64,000 bases of DNA, from assembly GCA_013297875.1 (NCBI GenBank), contig JAAFIW010000001.1, forward strand, positions 434,001-498,000, given 5' to 3'. Shown piece after piece: positions 31,959-42,816 of this stretch. Source of the stretch: Comamonadaceae bacterium (GTDB lineage Bacteria; Pseudomonadota; Gammaproteobacteria; Burkholderiales; Burkholderiaceae_C). Numbering within the stretch: position 1 is the first letter of the stretch; each line of letters begins with the position of its first letter. The notes under the pieces are model-generated. The model ran no database searches and was not told the origin of the DNA. It saw only the letters and a program-made list of their open reading frames with translations. The position numbers were made by a program, and so were the translations under genes.

Positions 31959-31986
31959 AAAAAAAACGCCCACAGAAGTGGGCGTT
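31959..31986 (-). terminator. intrinsic terminator after tRNA-fMet, abutting purU start
   Basis: A perfect 9-bp stem AACGCCCAC/GTGGGCGTT with a 4-base loop (31965-31986), followed on the minus strand by eight T residues. It is placed to end the ribosomal-operon/tRNA transcript, or to attenuate read-through into purU. Confidence 0.85.
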
Positions 31987-32027
31987 CGGTAAATGCAATC
32001 ACACATTGAACGTGATTGGCTTGAAAT

Positions 32028-32104
<77 letters not shown>

Positions 32105-32114
32105 GCAATATCGG

Positions 32115-32120
32115 ATTATA
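32115..32120 (-). promoter_or_regulatory. candidate -10 box for tRNA-fMet
   Basis: A perfect TATAAT on the minus strand, 10 nt ahead of the mature tRNA 5' end and directly after the rplQ stop. A clear -35 box is not seen (GACACC 17 nt upstream is weak), so the tRNA may be driven both by this site and by read-through. Confidence 0.45.
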
Positions 32121-32122
32121 GA

Positions 32123-32518
32123 TTATTCTGACTTGTCGGTGTCGGTAAATGGCTCGCCCGACGGACGGTCAACCAATTCCACCAAGGCCATCGGTGCGTT
32201 ATCGCCCACACGAAATCCCATTTTCAATATGCGGGTATAGCCACCGGGGCGCGTCTGGTAACGTGGCCCCAATTCTGCAAACAACTTGACGACGTTGTCC
32301 CTGTCGCGCAAGCGGTTAAAGGCCAAACGCTTGTTCGCCAATGTAGGCTCTTTCGCGAGGGTAATCATCGGCTCCACGACCCGACGCAGCTCTTTGGCTT
32401 TCGGTACCGTGGTTTTAATCGCTTCGTGCTCGATCAGCGAATTCATCATGTTTCGCAACATGGCGAGACGATGCTCGCTGGTGCGATTCAGTTTACGAAG
32501 TCCGTGTCCGTGGCGCAT
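32123..32518 (-). CDS. rplQ: 50S ribosomal protein L17
   Basis: 131 residues starting [20 protein letters not shown], the invariant start of L17; last protein gene of the alpha operon (rpsM-rpsK-rpsD-rpoA-rplQ). L17 sits near the peptide exit tunnel of the large subunit. The C-terminal tail beyond about residue 118 is the usual variable extension. Confidence 0.97.
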   Translation of the reverse strand: MRHGHGLRKLNRTSEHRLAMLRNMMNSLIEHEAIKTTVPKAKELRRVVEPMITLAKEPTLANKRLAFNRLRDRDNVVKLFAELGPRYQTRPGGYTRILKMGFRVGDNAPMALVELVDRPSGEPFTDTDKSE

Positions 32519-32591
32519 AGTGCTTTCCTTTCGTTATTAAGCAAGCAGCCGTATCAGGTACTGCCTGGTGCACAGATTTGAATCAACTAAT

Positions 32592-33581
32592 TTAGCGTTT
32601 ATCCAGGCCAGCGGGCGGCCAGCTTTCGAGTTTCATGCCCAGTGTCAACCCACGGGATGCAAGCACTTCTTTGATTTCGTTCAATGATTTTCGCCCCAAA
32701 TTCGGGGTTTTCAGCAGCTCATTTTCAGTGCGCTGGATTAAATCACCAATGTAATAAATATTCTCTGCCTTTAGACAGTTTGCTGACCGTACCGTCAACT
32801 CCAGTTCATCTACGGGTCGCAGCAAAATTGGATCGAATTGCTGCGAGGCCCGCTGAACCGGCATATCAAATGCGGCCAATTCGCTACCCTCTAACTGCGC
32901 AAATACAGCCAATTGCTCAACCAGAATCTTGGCGGACGCCCGCACGGCGTCTTCGGCGCTGATGGCACCGTTGGTTTCAATTTCAACGACCAGCTTGTCC
33001 AGATCCGTGCGTTGCTCAACCCGGGCGCTTTCCACCGTGTAGCTCACACGTTTCACAGGGGAAAACGAGGCATCCAGCACAATTCTTCCAATAGACTTGG
33101 TTGGCTCGTCGCCATAGCGCCGCATGGTACCCGGCACATAGCCGCGGCCCTTCTCGACCTTGATTTGCATATCAATTTTGCCACCTTGAGACAAATGGGC
33201 TATAACATGTTCAGGGTTCACAATTTCCACATCGTGGGGCGTTTGAATATCTGCGGCAGTCACAACGCCGACACCGTCTTTGCGTAAGCTGAGCGTAACC
33301 TCATCCCGATTGTGCAGCTTGAATACGACACCTTTCAGATTGAGTAAGATGCCAATAACATCTTCCTGCACACCGTCGATTGAGGAGTACTCATGCAGCA
33401 CACCTGCGATCGTTACTTCCGTGGCAGAATAACCGACCATGGACGATAACAATACCCTGCGCAAGGCATTGCCCAAGGTATGGCCGTAACCGCGCTCAAA
33501 CGGCTCAAGCGTCACACGGGCCTTGTTCAAGGCCAACTGGTCGACATTAATGGATTTTGGTTTCAACAAATTGGTTTGCAT
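32592..33581 (-). CDS. rpoA: RNA polymerase alpha subunit
   Basis: 329 residues. The N-terminal assembly domain has the [20 protein letters not shown] dimer helix; the C-terminal domain (about 245-320) has the helix-hairpin-helix region [23 protein letters not shown] that contacts UP elements and activators. Located between rpsD and rplQ as in most proteobacteria. Confidence 0.98.
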   Translation of the reverse strand: MQTNLLKPKSINVDQLALNKARVTLEPFERGYGHTLGNALRRVLLSSMVGYSATEVTIAGVLHEYSSIDGVQEDVIGILLNLKGVVFKLHNRDEVTLSLRKDGVGVVTAADIQTPHDVEIVNPEHVIAHLSQGGKIDMQIKVEKGRGYVPGTMRRYGDEPTKSIGRIVLDASFSPVKRVSYTVESARVEQRTDLDKLVVEIETNGAISAEDAVRASAKILVEQLAVFAQLEGSELAAFDMPVQRASQQFDPILLRPVDELELTVRSANCLKAENIYYIGDLIQRTENELLKTPNLGRKSLNEIKEVLASRGLTLGMKLESWPPAGLDKR

Positions 33582-33686
33582 TCGGTCTTCCTCTCAATAC
33601 CCTCGGCTCGTTAAACCGATAAGGCTGGTGAAGCACCCACTCTGCGACATGCAGGTAGGGACAAGAACTAACAGTCGAAAGATTGT

Positions 33687-34310
33687 TTAACGTGAATACA
33701 GCTCAACAATGAGTGATTCGTTAATATCTGCGGCAAACTGGTCGCGGTCTGGCACCTTCTTGAAAATACCTTCCGCTTTTTCGGCGTTCACCTCAACCCA
33801 GGCAGGGATACCGACCTGTTGAGCCAACTGTAAGGCTTCCGCAATTCGGTTCTGCTTTTTGGACTTGTCGCGCACGGCAATCACGTCGCCGGTCTTAACC
33901 AAATACGACGGTATGTTGACAGACTGGCCGTTCACGACAATGGCCTTGTGCGAAACCAGTTGGCGCGCTTCAGCCCGGGTTGAACCGAATCCCATTCTAT
34001 AAACCACGTTGTCCAGGCGGGATTCAAGGATAAATAGCAGATTGGCACCTGTGTTGCCCTTGCGACGGTCTGCTTCCGCAAAGTACCGGCGAAATTGTCG
34101 TTCCATGATGCCATACATCCGCTTGACCTTCTGTTTCTCGCGAAGCTGCAAGCCAAAATCGGAGGTACGCTGGCCCGATGTGCGTCCGTGCTGACCAGGC
34201 TTGGAGTCGAACTTGACCTTGTCCGCGATCGAGCGCCGCGCACTCTTCAAGAAAAGATCGGTGCCTTCCCGACGAGATAGTTTGGCTTTGGGGCCGAGGT
34301 AACGTGCCAC
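33687..34310 (-). CDS. rpsD: 30S ribosomal protein S4
   Basis: 207 residues starting [20 protein letters not shown], with an S4 RNA-binding domain near 97-160 ([33 protein letters not shown]). Primary 16S rRNA binder and, in well studied relatives, translational repressor of the alpha operon. Unlike the N-terminal zinc-finger type, this copy lacks the Cys cluster. Confidence 0.97.
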   Translation of the reverse strand: MARYLGPKAKLSRREGTDLFLKSARRSIADKVKFDSKPGQHGRTSGQRTSDFGLQLREKQKVKRMYGIMERQFRRYFAEADRRKGNTGANLLFILESRLDNVVYRMGFGSTRAEARQLVSHKAIVVNGQSVNIPSYLVKTGDVIAVRDKSKKQNRIAEALQLAQQVGIPAWVEVNAEKAEGIFKKVPDRDQFAADINESLIVELYSR

Positions 34311-34392
34311 TGAATTTCCTTTGTATCAACTGCCACAATGAATTTGTGGGAGCCAAACGCTCACAAGCGGTTGGCGGTGGGCTTACTAAATA

Positions 34393-34797
34393 TTAAATAC
34401 GACGACGTTTCTGTGGGCGACAACCGTTGTGCGGCACAGGTGTTACATCTGCGATGGATGTGATCCTGATACCTAGCGCCGCCAGAGCGCGCACCGAAGA
34501 CTCCCGACCGGGACCAGGGCCTTTAATTTCTACATCCAGGTTCTTGATCCCCTGTTCGATCGCAGCTCGTCCCGCCACTTCGGAGGCAACTTGAGCCGCA
34601 TACGGCGTCGACTTACGCGAACCCTTGAACCCTTGACCGCCTGAGGAAGCCCAAGAAAGGGAATTTCCCTGGCGATCTGTTATTGTAATAATCGTGTTGT
34701 TGAATGACGCGTGCACGTGCGCAACGCCATCCGCAACATTCTTCCGTACCTTTTTACGCACACGTTGGGCGGCGCTACTTGCTGGTGCTTTTGCCAT
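34393..34797 (-). CDS. rpsK: 30S ribosomal protein S11
   Basis: 134 residues with the conserved [21 protein letters not shown] and [18 protein letters not shown] segments and the basic tail [12 protein letters not shown]. Forms part of the small-subunit platform. Confidence 0.97.
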   Translation of the reverse strand: MAKAPASSAAQRVRKKVRKNVADGVAHVHASFNNTIITITDRQGNSLSWASSGGQGFKGSRKSTPYAAQVASEVAGRAAIEQGIKNLDVEIKGPGPGRESSVRALAALGIRITSIADVTPVPHNGCRPQKRRRI

Positions 34798-34816
34798 ATA
34801 TCGAATTCCTTAGCGA

Positions 34817-35182
34817 TTATTTCTTGAGCGAGGCTGCCGCTTTGCGAGGCCCCTTGCGGGTGCGTGCATTGGTTCTGGTGCGTTGCCCACGCATTGGAAG
34901 TCCACGACGATGCCGGAAACCACGATAGCAACCGATATCCATCAGTCGCTTAATATTCATCGTTGTTTCACGACGCAGATCGCCCTCGATGGTGATCAAC
35001 GCAATCTGATCCCGAATTTTTTCTAGATCCCCATCTGTTAGATCCTTGACCTTTTTTGAATACTCAATGCCACAGGCTTCGCAAATTTTGCGCGCCCGAG
35101 TGCGTCCGATTCCAAAAATGGCCGTCAGACCGATCTCCGCATGCTTATGTGGAGGAATATTAATGCCAGCAATACGTGCCAT
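34817..35182 (-). CDS. rpsM: 30S ribosomal protein S13
   Basis: 121 residues starting [20 protein letters not shown], with the basic C-terminal [21 protein letters not shown] tail that contacts the head and P-site tRNA. First gene of the alpha operon, following rpmJ. Confidence 0.97.
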   Translation of the reverse strand: MARIAGINIPPHKHAEIGLTAIFGIGRTRARKICEACGIEYSKKVKDLTDGDLEKIRDQIALITIEGDLRRETTMNIKRLMDIGCYRGFRHRRGLPMRGQRTRTNARTRKGPRKAAASLKK

Positions 35183-35211
35183 ATTTGTCTATCCTAGATG
35201 ACGGTTCACAA

Positions 35212-35325
35212 TCAGCCTTGCCGCTGCTTATGCCGTGGATCCGTGCAAATCACACGAACCACGCCATTGCGACGAATAATTTTGCAATTGCGGCAAATTT
35301 TCTTCACTGATGCTGAGACTCTCAT
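35212..35325 (-). CDS. rpmJ: 50S ribosomal protein L36
   Basis: 37 residues read directly from the minus strand: [20 protein letters not shown], then [17 protein letters not shown]. The zinc ligands C11, C14, C27 and H32 are all present, so this is the zinc-binding (C+) form. It lies between secY and rpsM with an ordinary 29-bp spacer to rpsM. No infA is found between secY and this gene. Confidence 0.95.
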   Translation of the reverse strand: MRVSASVKKICRNCKIIRRNGVVRVICTDPRHKQRQG

Positions 35326-35394
35326 ACAAAGCTCCTAAATTCAAACGCGATTCAAAAATCTCTCAATACTTACATGTCTGGAAAGCAAAACCAT

Positions 35395-36705
35395 CTAAGA
35401 CGATTTGAAGTTTGCCTTCTTCAGCAACGATTCATACTGCTGCGACATCATGTAATTCTGTACCTGGGACATGAAGTCCATAGTGACAACAACAATAATC
35501 AACAGCGAAGTCCCACCAAAGTTGAATGGAACGTTGTAGTTTAAAATCAAAAACTCAGGGATCAGACAAACAAATGTGATGTAGATAGCACCTGCCAGTG
35601 TCAAACGCACCAGTATCTTGTCAATGTACTTGGCCGTCTGCTCTCCGGGGCGTATACCGGGGACAAATGCACCGCTCTTTTTCAGGTTATCTGCGGTCTC
35701 GCGGCTGTTAAAAACCAGCGCGGTGTAGAAAAAACAGAAAAATACGATCGCAGCAGCATACAAAAACACATAAATAGGCTGGCCTGGTGTCAACATGGAG
35801 GCCATGTCCTTCAGCCATCTCATACTGTCACCCGTGGCGAACCAACTCACCATGGTTGCAGGCAACAAAATAATCGACGAGGCGAAGATCGGCGGAATAA
35901 CACCAGCCATGTTCAACTTCAGAGGCAGATGCGAAGACTGACCTCCGTACACTTTATTTCCAACCTGCCGACGTGCGTAATTAACAAGTATCTTGCGCTG
36001 CCCGCGCTCCACATAAACCACAAAATACGTCACCAGACCGACCAATGCAACAATGAACACGGAAGCGAGGATACTCATCGCACCAGTTCGCACCAACTCC
36101 AGCAATCCACCAATGGCACTTGGTAGTCCCGCCGCAATACCGGCAAAGATCAGTATAGATATGCCGTTTCCAAGGCCTCGCTCAGTAATTTGCTCGCCCA
36201 ACCACATCAAAAACATTGTTCCAGCTGTCAAACTCACGGCGGCTGTCACGCGGAAGCCCATTCCCGGATTCAACACAAGCCCAGGCGAACCTTCCAAAGC
36301 CAAAGCTATACCGACCGACTGAAATATAGCCAGCGCCAAGGTTCCATACCGGGTGTATTGCGTAATCTTCCGGCGACCAGATTCACCTTCTTTTTTCAAC
36401 TGCTCAAATGTCGGAACCACATAGGTCAATAACTGCATCACAATCGATGCAGAGATGTAGGGCATGATGCCCAAGGCAAATACCGTAAACCGCGATAGTG
36501 CACCGCCAGAGAACATATTGAATAAACTCAATATGCCACCCTGCTGACCTTTGAACAGCTGCTGCAATTGATTGGGGTCAATTCCTGGAACAGGAATGTG
36601 TGCACCTATTCGATACACAATCAGAGCCAACAGCAAGAAAATCAGCCGGCGACGCAAGTCCCCAAATTTTCCCGTTTTAGCTATTTGCGCTGATTGATTA
36701 GCCAC
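35395..36705 (-). CDS. secY: preprotein translocase subunit SecY
   Basis: 436 residues with ten predicted membrane helices, beginning after [20 protein letters not shown]. The plug and pore region [11 protein letters not shown] and the cytoplasmic loop [20 protein letters not shown] are typical. Core channel of the Sec export machine, co-transcribed with the spc ribosomal genes as usual. Confidence 0.97.
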   Translation of the reverse strand: MANQSAQIAKTGKFGDLRRRLIFLLLALIVYRIGAHIPVPGIDPNQLQQLFKGQQGGILSLFNMFSGGALSRFTVFALGIMPYISASIVMQLLTYVVPTFEQLKKEGESGRRKITQYTRYGTLALAIFQSVGIALALEGSPGLVLNPGMGFRVTAAVSLTAGTMFLMWLGEQITERGLGNGISILIFAGIAAGLPSAIGGLLELVRTGAMSILASVFIVALVGLVTYFVVYVERGQRKILVNYARRQVGNKVYGGQSSHLPLKLNMAGVIPPIFASSIILLPATMVSWFATGDSMRWLKDMASMLTPGQPIYVFLYAAAIVFFCFFYTALVFNSRETADNLKKSGAFVPGIRPGEQTAKYIDKILVRLTLAGAIYITFVCLIPEFLILNYNVPFNFGGTSLLIIVVVTMDFMSQVQNYMMSQQYESLLKKANFKSS

Positions 36706-36731
36706 GTGAATTACTCAATTAATTGGTAGAA

Positions 36732-37163
36732 TCAGGCAACCGTTCCGCCAACGGCCTCAATCAACTTTTTGGCTGAAACAGTTGCTGAAACGCCATTGAT
36801 CTTCAGCGCCTTGCTCAGGGCACCTGTATTTACGATTTTGACATTACGAACCAATTGACCAACTAATCCGGCTTGCTTGAGTGAAACCAAGTCAATGTCA
36901 ACAAACGTCAGTTTTTCCAGGGCCGCCAAAGTCACCTCGGCATTGAACTTGAGATTCTGCGATTTGAATCCGCGCTTTGGCAGTCTGCGCTGTAAAGGCA
37001 TCTGACCGCCCTCAAAACCGACCTTGTGATACCCGCCAGCTCGCGATTTTTGACCCTTATGGCCACGGCCGGCTGTTTTGCCGAGACCCGAACCAATGCC
37101 ACGGCCGACTCGCCGCTTTGAATGCTTGGCACCTGTCGCAGGCTTAATATTATTCAATTCCAT
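36732..37163 (-). CDS. rplO: 50S ribosomal protein L15
   Basis: 143 residues, [20 protein letters not shown] start and the Gly/Arg/Lys-rich [20 protein letters not shown] segment characteristic of L15. Followed by secY. Confidence 0.97.
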   Translation of the reverse strand: MELNNIKPATGAKHSKRRVGRGIGSGLGKTAGRGHKGQKSRAGGYHKVGFEGGQMPLQRRLPKRGFKSQNLKFNAEVTLAALEKLTFVDIDLVSLKQAGLVGQLVRNVKIVNTGALSKALKINGVSATVSAKKLIEAVGGTVA

Positions 37164-37172
37164 AGCTTTACC

Positions 37173-37355
37173 TTACAACACCTTAACGAGGTAGCTGATC
37201 TTATTGATCATTCCGCGGACAGCAGGTGTATCCTGCAATTCGCTGACACTGTTCAGCTTGCGCAACCCTAGCCCCCGCACTGTTGCACGGTGAGAAACTT
37301 TCGTACCAATCGGGCTACGAACCAATTGAACTTTGACTGTCTGGGAATCGCTCAT
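37173..37355 (-). CDS. rpmD: 50S ribosomal protein L30
   Basis: 60 residues from the ATG at 37353-37355 ([17 protein letters not shown]). The frame opens 7 codons further up, but that would intrude on the rpsE stop and adds no similarity. [10 protein letters not shown] is the L30 signature. Confidence 0.96.
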   Translation of the reverse strand: MSDSQTVKVQLVRSPIGTKVSHRATVRGLGLRKLNSVSELQDTPAVRGMINKISYLVKVL

Positions 37356-37372
37356 GTTTTCGGCTCCGATCA

Positions 37373-37891
37373 TCAAGCAAAAATTTCTTCAACCGATTTA
37401 CCGCGCTTTGCAGCAACATCGGAAGGGGTCGTTGAATGCTTCAAGGCGTCCAGCGTAGCGCGCACCATGTTGTAAGGATTGGTAGAACCGTGGCTCTTGG
37501 CAACAATATCGGTAATGCCCATCACTTCAAATACAGCCCGCATAGGGCCACCTGCAATAATTCCAGTTCCTTTTGGAGCTGGTGCCATCATGACATTGGC
37601 AGCGCCGTGGTGACCCTTCACGTTGTGGTGAATCGATCCGTTCTTGAGTGACACCTTCGTCATGTTCCGGCGCGCTTCTTCCATCGCCTTTTGAACAGCT
37701 GCAGGCACTTCTTTGGACTTGCCCTTGCCCATTCCAACGCGACCGTCACCATCGCCGACAACCGTGAGGGCAGCGAAACCTAAAATACGACCGCCCTTCA
37801 CCACTTTGGTTACACGGTTTACCGCGATCATCTTTTCCCGCAAACCGTCTTCTGGACCGTCACTTTGGGTTTTTGCTTGAACTTTTGCCAT
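37373..37891 (-). CDS. rpsE: 30S ribosomal protein S5
   Basis: 172 residues with an N-terminal double-stranded RNA-binding type domain ([21 protein letters not shown]) and the C-terminal domain containing [19 protein letters not shown]. Important for decoding accuracy. Confidence 0.97.
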   Translation of the reverse strand: MAKVQAKTQSDGPEDGLREKMIAVNRVTKVVKGGRILGFAALTVVGDGDGRVGMGKGKSKEVPAAVQKAMEEARRNMTKVSLKNGSIHHNVKGHHGAANVMMAPAPKGTGIIAGGPMRAVFEVMGITDIVAKSHGSTNPYNMVRATLDALKHSTTPSDVAAKRGKSVEEIFA

Positions 37892-37909
37892 GATTGTTTC
37901 CGTACAGGG

Positions 37910-38275
37910 TTAGAACTGCAAGCCCGCTTCACGCGCTGCGTCTGCCAAAGCTTTGACTCGCCCGTGATAGGCGAACCCAGCGCGATCAAAAGCAACTTTC
38001 TCGATACCGGCAGCTTTGGCTTTTTCAGCTATTAATTTGCCAATCACTTGTGCGGCGGCGGTATTGCCGCCCCGACCCGCACCACCCAGGCTTTTGCGAA
38101 CATCAGCCTGACTTGTTGATGCAGTAGCCACCACGGATGCTCCGTCGCCGGAAATAACCGTGGCGTAAATGTGCGTGTTGGTTCGATTCACAGTGAGTCG
38201 AGCAACGCCCTGAATTGCGATGCGAATCCGCGTCTGACGAGACCTGCGAAGCCGCTGTTCTTTTTTGGTCAACAT
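37910..38275 (-). CDS. rplR: 50S ribosomal protein L18
   Basis: 121 residues, [19 protein letters not shown] start and [25 protein letters not shown]-terminal signature. Binds 5S rRNA with L5 and L25. Confidence 0.97.
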   Translation of the reverse strand: MLTKKEQRLRRSRQTRIRIAIQGVARLTVNRTNTHIYATVISGDGASVVATASTSQADVRKSLGGAGRGGNTAAAQVIGKLIAEKAKAAGIEKVAFDRAGFAYHGRVKALADAAREAGLQF

Positions 38276-38286
38276 GATTCAGCTCC

Positions 38287-38820
38287 TTACTTCTTCTTGG
38301 TCTCTTTGATCGTGATCTTCTCGTCGGCGTATCGAACACCCTTGCCTTTATACGGCTCAGGCGGACGGATAGCCCTGATTTCAGCGGCAATTTGCCCAAC
38401 ACGTTGGCGATCGGCACCTTTGATAACGATCTCGGTTGGCGTCGGCGTGGCAACTGAAATGCCAACAGGCATATCCTTGTTAACTGGATGCGAATATCCA
38501 ACAGACAGGTTCAACTTCGTGCCTTGTGCCTGAGCCTTGTAGCCCACGCCAACCAGGCTCAGCTTCTTCTCAAAGCCCTTGGTCACACCTACCACCATGT
38601 TGTTCACCAGCTGGCGCATCGTGCCGCTCATGGCATTTGCTTCCCGGGAGTCATTGGCTGGCTCAAAGCTCAGCTTACCCTCCCGGTTGGCAATCCGAAC
38701 CAAGGCATTTTGAGAGAGCGACAGACTGCCGCCAGAACCCTTGATGCTGATTTCATCCGGCTGAATGGACACTTCTACCCCTTGAGGTAGCGTGACCGGC
38801 ATTTTTCCGACTCGTGACAT
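38287..38820 (-). CDS. rplF: 50S ribosomal protein L6
   Basis: 177 residues, [20 protein letters not shown] start and the second-domain signature [16 protein letters not shown]. Located near the sarcin-ricin loop. Confidence 0.97.
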   Translation of the reverse strand: MSRVGKMPVTLPQGVEVSIQPDEISIKGSGGSLSLSQNALVRIANREGKLSFEPANDSREANAMSGTMRQLVNNMVVGVTKGFEKKLSLVGVGYKAQAQGTKLNLSVGYSHPVNKDMPVGISVATPTPTEIVIKGADRQRVGQIAAEIRAIRPPEPYKGKGVRYADEKITIKETKKK

Positions 38821-38835
38821 ATCAAACCTCTTTTT

Positions 38836-39231
38836 TTAGGCAACGTAGCAAAGGACTTCGCCACCAACGCCAGTAGCGCGAGCCTTGCGGTCAGTCATTA
38901 CGCCCTTGGGGGTTGTGACAATCGCCACACCCAGACCATTCTGCACATGCGGAATGGCATCTCTACCCTTATAGACCCGCAGTCCGGGACGGCTCACGCG
39001 CTCGATGCGCTCAATTACCGGACGCCCTGCGTAGTATTTCAGGGCAATTTCCAAGTGGGATTTCCCGTCTTCGGTCTTGATCTGAAAGCCATCAATATAG
39101 CCCTCATCTTTCAATACCTGTGCAATCGCGGTTTTCACCTTGGAGGCAGGAACTGAAACAGTTACCTTGGAAACCATTTGAGCGTTTCTTATGCGCGTCA
39201 ACAGGTCAGCAATGGGATCACTCATACTCAT
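38836..39231 (-). CDS. rpsH: 30S ribosomal protein S8
   Basis: 131 residues. The first ATG (39229-39231) is 8 bases after GGAG and is preferred over the second one two codons on. [14 protein letters not shown] and the C-terminal GGEVLCYVA are diagnostic. In well studied relatives S8 represses the spc operon by binding near rplE. Confidence 0.97.
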   Translation of the reverse strand: MSMSDPIADLLTRIRNAQMVSKVTVSVPASKVKTAIAQVLKDEGYIDGFQIKTEDGKSHLEIALKYYAGRPVIERIERVSRPGLRVYKGRDAIPHVQNGLGVAIVTTPKGVMTDRKARATGVGGEVLCYVA

Positions 39232-39251
39232 AGTTATAACTCCTGCTCGAC

Positions 39252-39557
39252 CTACCAGCTAGCTTTGGTAATGCCGGGAATATCGCCAGCAAACGCCATT
39301 TCACGAATCTTTGCCCGACCCAGACCAAATTGCCTGAACGTACCACGTGGGCGACCTGTTATTTCACAGCGATTGCGCTGGCGAGTCGGATTTGCATTTC
39401 GGGGTATTTTTTGCAAAGCCAAGCGCGCCATGGCGCGCTCTTCGTCGCTCTTCTTGGCATTTCCCGCCAAAGCCTTCAGCTCAGCATGCTTTTTTGCATA
39501 CTTTGCCACCAAGCGGTCGCGTTTCAATTCACGCTGAATCAAAGCTACTTTAGCCAT
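39252..39557 (-). CDS. rpsN: 30S ribosomal protein S14
   Basis: 101 residues from the ATG at 39555-39557 ([20 protein letters not shown]). It is the longer, zinc-independent form: the second Cys pair is absent, with [21 protein letters not shown] near the end. Confidence 0.97.
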   Translation of the reverse strand: MAKVALIQRELKRDRLVAKYAKKHAELKALAGNAKKSDEERAMARLALQKIPRNANPTRQRNRCEITGRPRGTFRQFGLGRAKIREMAFAGDIPGITKASW

Positions 39558-39565
39558 ACTACGCC

Positions 39566-40105
39566 TCAGTTCTTGAACGGGAAACGGAAACCAGCGAGGA
39601 GTGCCTTGCATTCCTCATCTGTTTTGGCCGTTGTGGTGATGCTAATATTGAGGCCGCGCAAGGCATCAACTTTGTCGTATTCAATTTCAGGGAAAATGAT
39701 CTGCTCTTTGACGCCTATGTTGTAGTTACCGCGACCATCAAATGCACGCCCGGAAATACCGCGGAAGTCACGCACCCTGGGCAGAGCCACGGTCACGAAG
39801 CGGTCAAGGAATTCATACATCTTGACGCCGCGCAAGGTCACCATGCAACCAATGGCCTGCCCCTCGCGGATTTTGAACCCGGCGATAGGTTTTTTGGCTT
39901 TTGTCACAACTGGCTTTTGACCTGCGATTTTGGTCATGTCGCCTACGGCGTTGTCCATCACTTTTTTGTCAGCCACCGCTTCGCTCACACCCATATTCAG
40001 GGTGATTTTTGTAAGCCGCGGAACCTGCATCGGTGACGTATAACCGAATTTAGTCATCAACTCTGGTGCGATTTTTTCGCGGTAGTGCTGTTGTAGTCTT
40101 GCCAT
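39566..40105 (-). CDS. rplE: 50S ribosomal protein L5
   Basis: 179 residues, [20 protein letters not shown] start, [13 protein letters not shown] signature. Binds 5S rRNA in the central protuberance. Confidence 0.97.
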   Translation of the reverse strand: MARLQQHYREKIAPELMTKFGYTSPMQVPRLTKITLNMGVSEAVADKKVMDNAVGDMTKIAGQKPVVTKAKKPIAGFKIREGQAIGCMVTLRGVKMYEFLDRFVTVALPRVRDFRGISGRAFDGRGNYNIGVKEQIIFPEIEYDKVDALRGLNISITTTAKTDEECKALLAGFRFPFKN

Positions 40106-40116
40106 GATATTTCGCC

Positions 40117-40437
40117 TTAGGCCAATTTAATCTCGTCACCGCTGGACTTGTACACGCGCACGCGCTTTCCATCAGCCAGCAACTTAATGCCCACCCGATC
40201 AGCTTTTCCGGTCGCGACGTTGAAAATGGCGATATTGGACTGATGAATGGGCATTGATTTTTCAACAATTCCACCCGTAGAGCCTTTGAGCGGATTCGGT
40301 TTCGTGTGCTTTTTGACGATATTGATTCCGTCAATCAACACATAAGAATCATCTTTGCGCAGGGATACTTTTCCGCGCTTACCTTTGTCACGACCGGTTA
40401 TGACGATAACGTCATCGCCTTTACGAATTTTGTTCAT
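40117..40437 (-). CDS. rplX: 50S ribosomal protein L24
   Basis: 106 residues, with the KOW motif [15 protein letters not shown] at about 10-25. Assembly initiator of the large subunit. Confidence 0.97.
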   Translation of the reverse strand: MNKIRKGDDVIVITGRDKGKRGKVSLRKDDSYVLIDGINIVKKHTKPNPLKGSTGGIVEKSMPIHQSNIAIFNVATGKADRVGIKLLADGKRVRVYKSSGDEIKLA

Positions 40438-40446
40438 GGCGACTCC

Positions 40447-40815
40447 TTACAAAACTTCCGGTGCCAACGACACGATCTTCATGAACTTCTCGGTACGCAA
40501 TTCACGCGTGACCGGGCCAAAAATGCGGGTGCCAATGGGCTCGAGCTTGTTGTTCAGCAACACGGCGGCATTGCCATCAAACTTGACGAGCGAGCCGTCT
40601 GCACGGCGAATGCCTTTGGCCGTGCGCACGACCACTGCACTGTAGACCTCGCCTTTTTTCACCCGACCCCGTGGGGCCGCTTCTTTGATGCTGACTTTGA
40701 TGACATCGCCCACGCTGGCGTAGCGGCGCTTGGAGCCGCCCAGCACTTTGATGCACAAAACCGATTTCGCACCGGTGTTGTCAGCCACTTCTAGCCGAGA
40801 TTCTGTTTGGATCAT
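40447..40815 (-). CDS. rplN: 50S ribosomal protein L14
   Basis: 122 residues from the ATG at 40813-40815 ([20 protein letters not shown]). The frame runs 13 codons further, without similarity. It is the first gene of the spc cluster here. rpsQ, rpmC, rplP and the rest of the S10 operon do not follow upstream; after 228 bp without a recognisable gene comes glpD. Confidence 0.97.
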   Translation of the reverse strand: MIQTESRLEVADNTGAKSVLCIKVLGGSKRRYASVGDVIKVSIKEAAPRGRVKKGEVYSAVVVRTAKGIRRADGSLVKFDGNAAVLLNNKLEPIGTRIFGPVTRELRTEKFMKIVSLAPEVL

Positions 40816-41043
40816 TTGTCTTTGTTCCCAACTTGCATCCCTGAACACCTGCAACCCAATGTTGCGCAGTAAAAAGGATCAGTCTTGGGCCCGTCGTCTG
40901 CCACCTGAGCCATCTGCAGTCACATGTACCGCTTACAACTCACGCCGCATTCATTGGGCTAGATAAAAATAGTGTTGCACCTTTTCTGGCGCAGCCTGCG
41001 ATTGTCTACTGGATTGCGTCGCGCTGTCAACACCCTAGTGCAA

Positions 41044-42645
41044 TTATTTTTTGTTTGCGCCCATTCCGGTTGCGCTGTAGCTGTGCGCCAAGGCTTTGAA
41101 CGCACTGATTTGAGGGTCGCAGGCGGTCTCTTTTTGAAGCAACTCGCCCACTTCGTCTGCCAGGCCAGCCGCTGAGACAGCATCGACGAACAGCAGACGC
41201 GAGCGCCGGGCCAGCATGTCTTCAACTGTGCGGGCGTACTCGTGGTGTGCGGCGAAACGCACCATGCCCGCTGTCAAACCGGGAGCCAGCATGCGGTTGG
41301 AGCCGGGCTGTGCGCTGACCAGATCCTGTTCAGCGCCGTACAAATGCAAACCCGGCGCGTCGCAGACACGACCACCTGATGTGAGGGGGCCTTGGGCACC
41401 GACCAGCGGCAAATTGGCGGTTTTTGATTTGAGCAGCCGCGGCAGCAGCGCACTGTCCACACACCGCTGCAACACGTCTTCGGCCATCGCGCGATAGGTT
41501 GTCCATTTACCGCCGGTCACGGTCACCAAACCGCTTTTGCTGACCCGCACCGTGTGTTCGCGGCTGATGCTTTGGGTGGCGTCGCCATCGTCGCCCTGCG
41601 GCTTGACCAGCGGGCGCAACCCCACCCACACGCTACGGATGTCCTGCGGCGTGGGCGCGCGGCGCAGGTAGCGGGCCGCTTCACCCAGAATGAAATCCAT
41701 CTCGTGGCCGAAGGGTCGGGGCTCGCGCGCCAGATCGTCCCGGGGCGTGTCGGTGGTGCCCAAAATCAGTTTGCCCATCCACGGCACGGCAAACAGCACG
41801 CGACCATCGGCGGTTTTGGGTACCAGCAGCGCGTGGTTGGTCGGCGAAAAATCTCTGTCCACCACCACGTGGACGCCTTGGCTGGGGGCCACCATCGCAG
41901 CATTGGGGCGGCCCAGCGCTTGGGCGTCCTGCTCGCGCAAACTGTCAACCCATACGCCCGTTGCATTCACCACACAAGCGGCTGCCAAGCGCACGATTTG
42001 CCCGCTTTCCTGGTCACGACACACCAAACCGGTGACTTTGCCAGCGTCATGAATCAGGCCGACAGCGGCGCAGTAGTTCACCAGCAGCGCGCCGTGTTGC
42101 GCGGCGGTTCGGGCGATCGCCAGGGCCAGGCGTGCGTCGTCAAACTGGCCGTCCCAATACTTCACACCGCCCTTCAAGCCGTCGGCACGCGCCGTCGGTA
42201 GCAGCGACAGGGTTTCAGCACGGTTGAGAAATTCGGTCGGGCCCAAACCAGCGCGACCCGCTAGTGCGTCATACATCTTCAGGCCCACACCGTAAAACGG
42301 CGCTTCCCAGTGCCTGTAGCAGGGCATCACAAAAGGCAGAGGCTGGGCCAGATGCGGCGCGTTGTGCAGCAAGGTCGTGCGCTCGTGCAAGGCCTCGCGC
42401 ACCAAGGAAACATTGCCTTGCGCCAGGTAGCGAACGCCACCATGCACCAGCTTGGTGGCGCGCGACGAGGTGCCGCCAGCGAAGTCGTGCGATTCCACCA
42501 GCACCACGCTCAAGCCACGCGATGCGGCATCCAGCGCGACGCCCAAACCTGTTGCACCGCCTCCGACGATGGCCAGGTCGTACCGATGCGACTGGGCCAA
42601 GCGAGCCATCAGGTCGGGGCGCGATGTGGGTAAGGCGGCTGTCAT
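41044..42645 (-). CDS. glpD: aerobic glycerol-3-phosphate dehydrogenase
   Basis: 533 residues. The FAD-binding Rossmann motif YDLAIVGGGATGLGVALDAASRG lies at about 22-44, followed by the DFAGGTSSRATKLVHGGVRYL signature of GlpD and the TVTGGKWTTYRAMAED segment near 380. It oxidises sn-glycerol 3-phosphate to dihydroxyacetone phosphate and feeds electrons to quinone at the inner membrane. Last gene of the glpSTPQUVD cluster; separated from glpV by about 170 bp with one copy of the 43-bp repeat. A little unusually, its stop lies only 228 bp upstream of the rplN start, on the same strand. Confidence 0.95.
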   Translation of the reverse strand: MTAALPTSRPDLMARLAQSHRYDLAIVGGGATGLGVALDAASRGLSVVLVESHDFAGGTSSRATKLVHGGVRYLAQGNVSLVREALHERTTLLHNAPHLAQPLPFVMPCYRHWEAPFYGVGLKMYDALAGRAGLGPTEFLNRAETLSLLPTARADGLKGGVKYWDGQFDDARLALAIARTAAQHGALLVNYCAAVGLIHDAGKVTGLVCRDQESGQIVRLAAACVVNATGVWVDSLREQDAQALGRPNAAMVAPSQGVHVVVDRDFSPTNHALLVPKTADGRVLFAVPWMGKLILGTTDTPRDDLAREPRPFGHEMDFILGEAARYLRRAPTPQDIRSVWVGLRPLVKPQGDDGDATQSISREHTVRVSKSGLVTVTGGKWTTYRAMAEDVLQRCVDSALLPRLLKSKTANLPLVGAQGPLTSGGRVCDAPGLHLYGAEQDLVSAQPGSNRMLAPGLTAGMVRFAAHHEYARTVEDMLARRSRLLFVDAVSAAGLADEVGELLQKETACDPQISAFKALAHSYSATGMGANKK

Positions 42646-42683
42646 GGGGGTTAAAGCTGATAATTTGTGAGAAATAGGCCACT

Positions 42684-42727
42684 AGCCCATATAAATGCTG
42701 CTCAAGCAGCTATCTATTTCGTAGCAA
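42684..42727 (+). repeat. 43-bp palindromic repeat family, copy R8
   Basis: Intact copy in the glpV-glpD spacer with TGCTGCTCAAGCAGCTAT core and GTAGC end; could form a hairpin in the glp mRNA. Confidence 0.85.
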
Positions 42728-42816
42728 ACAAGCTTCGTCTTGCGGCTGGCCACCTGCGTTGAACGTCGATGGCCAGGGACAAAACAGCTCAGTTAAACAC
42801 TGACTTTGAGAGCGGC

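Noticed and set aside
40816-41043. A remnant of rpsQ before rplN
   Set aside because: Minus-strand reading of the spacer shows no S17-like C-terminus.
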